Below are positions 44,244-47,556 of a stretch of DNA of 47,556 nt, piece after piece. The notes under the pieces are model-generated. The model was not told the DNA's origin. It ran no database searches and was given only the letters and a program-made list of their open reading frames with translations. The translations under genes were made by a program, and so were the position numbers. This DNA is from a virus: the IMG/VR virus record IMGVR_UViG_3300031841_004050, positions 1 to 47,556 of that record, one strand, 5' to 3'. Position 1 is the first letter of the stretch, and every line of letters starts with the position of its first letter.

Positions 44244-44905
44244 TGCCATTAAGTTCTCCCAGGAAAATTATTAAGCCACTTCGCGGCACTTATGCCGCAT
44301 TGTTGGCCAATGTCGCTGACATTCAGGATGGAGAAATCTGTTATGCCATTGACCAGGATCAGCATTATCAAAACGAAAGCGGAACGCTGGTGGCAGTCGC
44401 TGCCACAAAGTCTCAAGGAGCCCTTGCTGATACTGCTATTCAGCCTGCGGATAACGTATCTACTCTTACCAATGATGCCGGTTATTTGCCAGTTAATCTG
44501 TCGAATGTTCAGGCGAATGATTTGGTCCAGTTCAATGGTGCTGAATGGGTTAATACTGCTGCTCCAGCAGCAAACATATCTGGCAATAGTATTGATGATT
44601 TGGCTGATGTTGACACATCAACCGCTAGCCCTACTATAAATCAAGCACTTGTATGGGATACAAGTAATTGGGTTCCTGGTGATGTTGCCACTCTTGATGC
44701 AGTCAGACTAGATGCTGAGAATAAAACTTTTAGTTACACCAATGGAGACCTGACTTCTATTAGCGGTACAGAGGTTCAAATTGCTATAACATACAACCAG
44801 GATGGAACAGTTAATACTGTAGCGAAAACAAGCAACGGAACAACAGTGACCAAGACTTTTGCTTATAGTGCCGGTGGAGACATAACATCGATCACGGTAA
44901 GCTGA
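44243..44905 (+). CDS. Tail fibre with shared adaptor, 220 aa
   Basis: ATG 44243 by TAATG overlap. N-terminus (SPRKIIKPLRGTYAALLANV, GEICYAIDQDQHYQNE) is the adaptor shared with genes 41796 and 41327. A LADVDTSTASPTINQALVWD motif and a C-terminal YNQDGTVNTVAKTSNGTT beta part follow. Shorter than its neighbours; a simple fibre or an alternative tip. Confidence 0.75.
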   Translation: MPLSSPRKIIKPLRGTYAALLANVADIQDGEICYAIDQDQHYQNESGTLVAVAATKSQGALADTAIQPADNVSTLTNDAGYLPVNLSNVQANDLVQFNGAEWVNTAAPAANISGNSIDDLADVDTSTASPTINQALVWDTSNWVPGDVATLDAVRLDAENKTFSYTNGDLTSISGTEVQIAITYNQDGTVNTVAKTSNGTTVTKTFAYSAGGDITSITVS

Positions 44906-44912
44906 GCTAACT

Positions 44913-44921
44913 GGAAAACTA
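44913..44921 (+). promoter_or_regulatory. Late-promoter-like box GGAAAACTA
   Basis: Ends 23 nt before ATG 44945, which supports this start over the in-frame TTG at 44939. Confidence 0.6.
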
Positions 44922-44944
44922 AGTCGTATTTCCTCGGCTTGGTA

Positions 44945-46816
44945 ATGGCTCTGATTACGGACCCTGACAATCTAAATCAGGGCGTAGAAGTTGATTTTAA
45001 CACAACTCTGAAAACAATTACGCTGAATCAGGCGGGTAATCTATCTACCGATGGCGTAACTCTGCAGGCTGTTTATTCTTTCTGTAAGGAAGAATGGAAG
45101 GCAGACGCTTCCTTGATTCCAGTTGAATTCCCATTCGTTCCGATTACGGATGAGAGCTTTGAATTGGTTGAAGGTTGGGACTTCGCTAACGATGCAAGCC
45201 GTTACCTGATTCGTACTGGTGGCTGGACTGTAAAGAATACTTCCAATCAGGTTACTCAGAAGTGGGCCGGTATCATCGGACTGGGCACCATTGAAGCTAA
45301 CGATCAACTGTATTTTAATCAGGGTCAAGGTGCAGTTAATGTTCAGCTTCTTGGTCAAGTCAATCAGGCTGTTCAGATCATCGATGACCCCAATGGTGAC
45401 GGAGTCTATACAGATGGTTTTGACCGAACCAATGAGTTTACTCTGTTTGTCCGTGAGCAATCTCAGCTCTATGATTCATCGAACCTGACGGGTATTGGTG
45501 TTAGCGCACTTGATTCTCAAGCGTACCGATTCCCGATTAGCACTGGTGGCGACGCAAAGATTACTGCCTCTGATGCAACGATTGATACGACTGCTCCTTA
45601 TACGGATGCCACTAATCAATTCACTGCAACAGACATCAGCTTTACGAGTAACAATACGATCACCACTGCCGGTGCCGTTGACTTCTCTGGCTTAGTTGCT
45701 GGTGATACGATCATTGTTACAGGTTCTGCTTCTAACGATGGAACCTATGAGGTTTCGACCGCCAACGCAACGACCATTACGGTTGCAAGCACTGACATCG
45801 CAACTGAAAGTGCTGGCGCTTCGATTACTGTCGCTGAGTCCTTGATGTCAATCAAGTACTATGCTAGCCCTCAAGCAATTACGATTTCTGGTACTAGCTA
45901 CAACTTTGGAGTTGTTATCGATGCTGCCGGAGGCACTGCGGAAGAGGTTTATGAGTTTGTTCAGCGTCAACTTCGTCGCAACATTGACATCAATGCCGAG
46001 GCTACTGGTGGTGATGTAATCGGCAAGACCGCTGACGAGCTTCTTGTCTTTGTTGGAGATGATCTGAAGATTGCTCAGGCGGTTACAGGTATCGCTTCTG
46101 TTAACCCTGAGGGTGGTGGTACTGGTATCTATATCACTAACTTCCAGGCAGGCGACACCAACAGGCTCTTCTTTGTTGACAACACTGGTGCAACTGTTCA
46201 GTTTGACTTTGTGGCTGTCACCACGCTGTCGTTCAACCCGAACTTGACTGGAGACGCTGACGCTATCTACAGGGTCTTCTTTACCACTAACCCGGCAGGT
46301 AACTATGGTACATCGAACGCTGTCATCGTTCACGCTAACGATAACGTTCAATCTACTGACATTAGCTTTGACTCTGCAGCAGATACTATTACTACGGCAG
46401 GCGCAGTTGATTTCGGGATCTTCGCGACGGGCGATTACATCGAGATCGAAAACAGCACATCAAATGACGGATTCTACAAGGTCTCTAGTGTTACGACGGT
46501 AACCAATCCGAATGACACTATTACCGTAGATACTACTTTTGCTGGCATCCCTGCAAACGAGTCCGCTGGTGCAACGGTTGATGTAACCCAGGCTGCAATG
46601 GGTGATATCAGCGGTAACGCAACAATCCAGTTCGACTTTAACTACGACAACAATGTGCAAGGCGGTCGTACAAGTAATACGAACGCACCGATCACGGTTG
46701 TCGCAATTGGTTTGGAGACTGGTCAGTTTGTGAGTGCCACGACTACGATTGAGCGAACGGTGACCAACTCTGCTTCCCTGGTGGCTCCTCTGGAAAGGAA
46801 CTACGAGAACGCTTGA
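44945..46816 (+). CDS. Large repetitive virion protein, 623 aa
   Basis: ATG 44945 (MALITDPDNLNQGVEVDF). Contains two copies of a domain about 65 residues long that share TDISFxS and ITTAGAVDF, then GD and SNDGxYxVS (about 225-295 and 475-545). Uniformly beta-rich with very regular strands and high-expression codon bias. Stands alone between a late-type box and a strong terminator. It may be a major appendage, whisker or decorating protein. Family not recognised. Confidence 0.7.
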   Translation: MALITDPDNLNQGVEVDFNTTLKTITLNQAGNLSTDGVTLQAVYSFCKEEWKADASLIPVEFPFVPITDESFELVEGWDFANDASRYLIRTGGWTVKNTSNQVTQKWAGIIGLGTIEANDQLYFNQGQGAVNVQLLGQVNQAVQIIDDPNGDGVYTDGFDRTNEFTLFVREQSQLYDSSNLTGIGVSALDSQAYRFPISTGGDAKITASDATIDTTAPYTDATNQFTATDISFTSNNTITTAGAVDFSGLVAGDTIIVTGSASNDGTYEVSTANATTITVASTDIATESAGASITVAESLMSIKYYASPQAITISGTSYNFGVVIDAAGGTAEEVYEFVQRQLRRNIDINAEATGGDVIGKTADELLVFVGDDLKIAQAVTGIASVNPEGGGTGIYITNFQAGDTNRLFFVDNTGATVQFDFVAVTTLSFNPNLTGDADAIYRVFFTTNPAGNYGTSNAVIVHANDNVQSTDISFDSAADTITTAGAVDFGIFATGDYIEIENSTSNDGFYKVSSVTTVTNPNDTITVDTTFAGIPANESAGATVDVTQAAMGDISGNATIQFDFNYDNNVQGGRTSNTNAPITVVAIGLETGQFVSATTTIERTVTNSASLVAPLERNYENA

Positions 46817-46837
46817 TTTTAATAACAATTTTACAAG

Positions 46838-46861
46838 CCACCCCACAAGGGGTGGTTTTTT
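46838..46861 (+). terminator. Rho-independent terminator after the fibre region
   Basis: CCACCCC-ACAA-GGGGTGG with six T. Ends the late region in this window. Confidence 0.88.
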
Positions 46862-46876
46862 ATTGTATGATGCTCT

Positions 46877-46882
46877 TATAAT
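46877..46882 (+). promoter_or_regulatory. Candidate -10 TATAAT
   Basis: A consensus TATAAT 23 nt before ATG 46906, with no late-type box. The -35 is not clear. It suggests the following genes use the host sigma-70 type signal and belong to an early or middle unit. Confidence 0.5.
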
Positions 46883-46905
46883 CAAATAGGAACCACAACA
46901 AGCAA

Positions 46906-47226
46906 ATGGCTATTCCACATTTTAAATCCCAAGACGATTGGCAAGAGTTTCTCAACATCTTTGATGATCAATGGCGATGTAAGAGAGCGATGCTAGATCG
47001 TGTCAAGGATAGTATGTTCCCTGGATATCACTGGGATCAACTTCAACCGAAGACTTTGGAAGTGATCAATGACATTGCGTCCAACCTTGTGTATGAGTGT
47101 GAACGTCAGTTCAAAGAGACACATCAAGACTATAAGATTGATGATGATGAAATACTAATTCCCTATCGTTCATTCAAAGAGAATGTAATAGAAGCATTGA
47201 AAGAAGCTTTAAAGGAGGACAATTAA
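46906..47226 (+). CDS. Hypothetical protein, 106 aa
   Basis: MAIPHFKSQDDWQEFLNIFD start. Helical, acidic, with FKETHQDYKIDDDEILIPYR and a basic C-terminal helix (FKENVIEALKEALKEDN). Its TAA overlaps the next ATG. No family recognised. Context: first gene after the fibre region, behind a TATAAT signal. Confidence 0.65.
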   Translation: MAIPHFKSQDDWQEFLNIFDDQWRCKRAMLDRVKDSMFPGYHWDQLQPKTLEVINDIASNLVYECERQFKETHQDYKIDDDEILIPYRSFKENVIEALKEALKEDN

Positions 47227-47556
47227 TGGCTGACCACCCACTGACTGAAATGGAATTTGACTATACCGGAATGCGTACCGCTTTTGACCGTGCCGATTAT
47301 AACGCGCCCCACCACACAGAAGGACAACTGATGACTGACCAAATCACACTTGAAGAAGCCCTAGAGCTTGTCACCTTTAAGCGAACCCAATCAGAGTTAA
47401 GTCCATATGGCACTTGGATCGTCTGTCATGTAAAGACCGATGTAGTGGGCGATGTCTTTGGTAGAGTCTGGGGCTGCGTCCATTCCGATGTCCATGGCAG
47501 CATTCGTGGCCAAGTCCGTGGGACCATCGGTGGACGAGAGTGGGAGTTCATTGAGA
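47226..47556 (+). CDS. Hypothetical protein, truncated by window end (110 codons)
   Basis: ATG 47226 by TAATG overlap and with GGAGG upstream. The first half is acidic and helical (ITLEEALELVTFKRTQSELS). The second half has short repeats with a Val-Gly rhythm (VVGDVFGRVWGCVHSDVHGS, IRGQVRGTIGG), like proteins built from hexapeptide or bactofilin-like turns. The frame is open at the window edge. Confidence 0.6.
   Translation, partial: MADHPLTEMEFDYTGMRTAFDRADYNAPHHTEGQLMTDQITLEEALELVTFKRTQSELSPYGTWIVCHVKTDVVGDVFGRVWGCVHSDVHGSIRGQVRGTIGGREWEFIE

Noticed and set aside
1-47556. Search for integrase, repressor, terminase, polymerase, sigma factor and endolysin
   Set aside because: No recognisable motif seen in any frame. 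Lifestyle cannot be decided from this window; the LexA-like sites alone do not prove lysogeny.

Overview
This window is a piece of a tailed-phage genome with a long, non-contractile tail (siphovirus type). The evidence is a DUF4055-type portal, an HK97 gp10-like neck protein, a tail assembly chaperone pair with a dnaX-type slippery site, a major tail protein, a 1071-residue tape measure protein, a scaffold, a major capsid protein and many fibre genes. A cyanobacterial host is likely but inferred. It rests on repeated palindromes that fit the cyanobacterial LexA box, a small DUF4278-like protein, and small basic and zinc-ribbon proteins of the kind seen in cyanophages. No terminase, integrase, DNA polymerase, RNA polymerase, sigma factor or endolysin was recognised, so the rest of the genome lies outside the window.

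Layout. Bases 1-2840 hold small genes, a dCTP deaminase and the portal. Bases 2870-9631 hold more than twenty small plus-strand genes, mostly unknown, with one HNH nuclease, two tRNAs (CAU and Leu-UAA) and three tiny membrane-peptide candidates. Bases 9632-14626 form an unusual accessory region. Small unknown genes run on the minus strand in three operons. Between them lie 21-bp tandem repeats, perfect AT hairpins, G-rich boxes, arrays of LexA-like and Fur-like palindromes, and a 264-bp tract with an exact 11-bp period. Bases 15058-23290 carry neck and tail genes, 23321-33275 tail-tip and fibre genes, 33306-36534 scaffold, capsid and two paralogous head proteins, 36584-38700 small basic and membrane proteins, and 38764-46816 more fibres. 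The final genes (46906 to the end) resemble a different, early-type unit.

The strongest regulatory signal is a 9-bp box, GGHANNCTA (C sometimes A), found in 26 places. Almost every gap before a virion gene has one, on either strand, and 21 of the 26 end 15-24 nt before a start codon. It is absent from the small-gene and accessory regions. I read it as the core of a late promoter family. The accessory minus-strand operons have a different upstream architecture built from LexA-like and Fur-like boxes, which suggests that host stress regulators, or decoys for them, control or are targeted by this region.

Two recoding events are visible in the tail genes. One is the expected -1 frameshift joining the G and T chaperone frames at A AAA AAG (17367-17373). 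The other is a major tail protein whose frame stays open for 85 codons after its TAG stop and encodes a domain of the Ig-like or decoration type, so amber readthrough is a serious possibility. Other unusual items are a roughly 10 percent cysteine virion protein, a cluster of four tiny polycationic proteins, and a morphogenetic order in which the portal is about 33 kb from the capsid gene.
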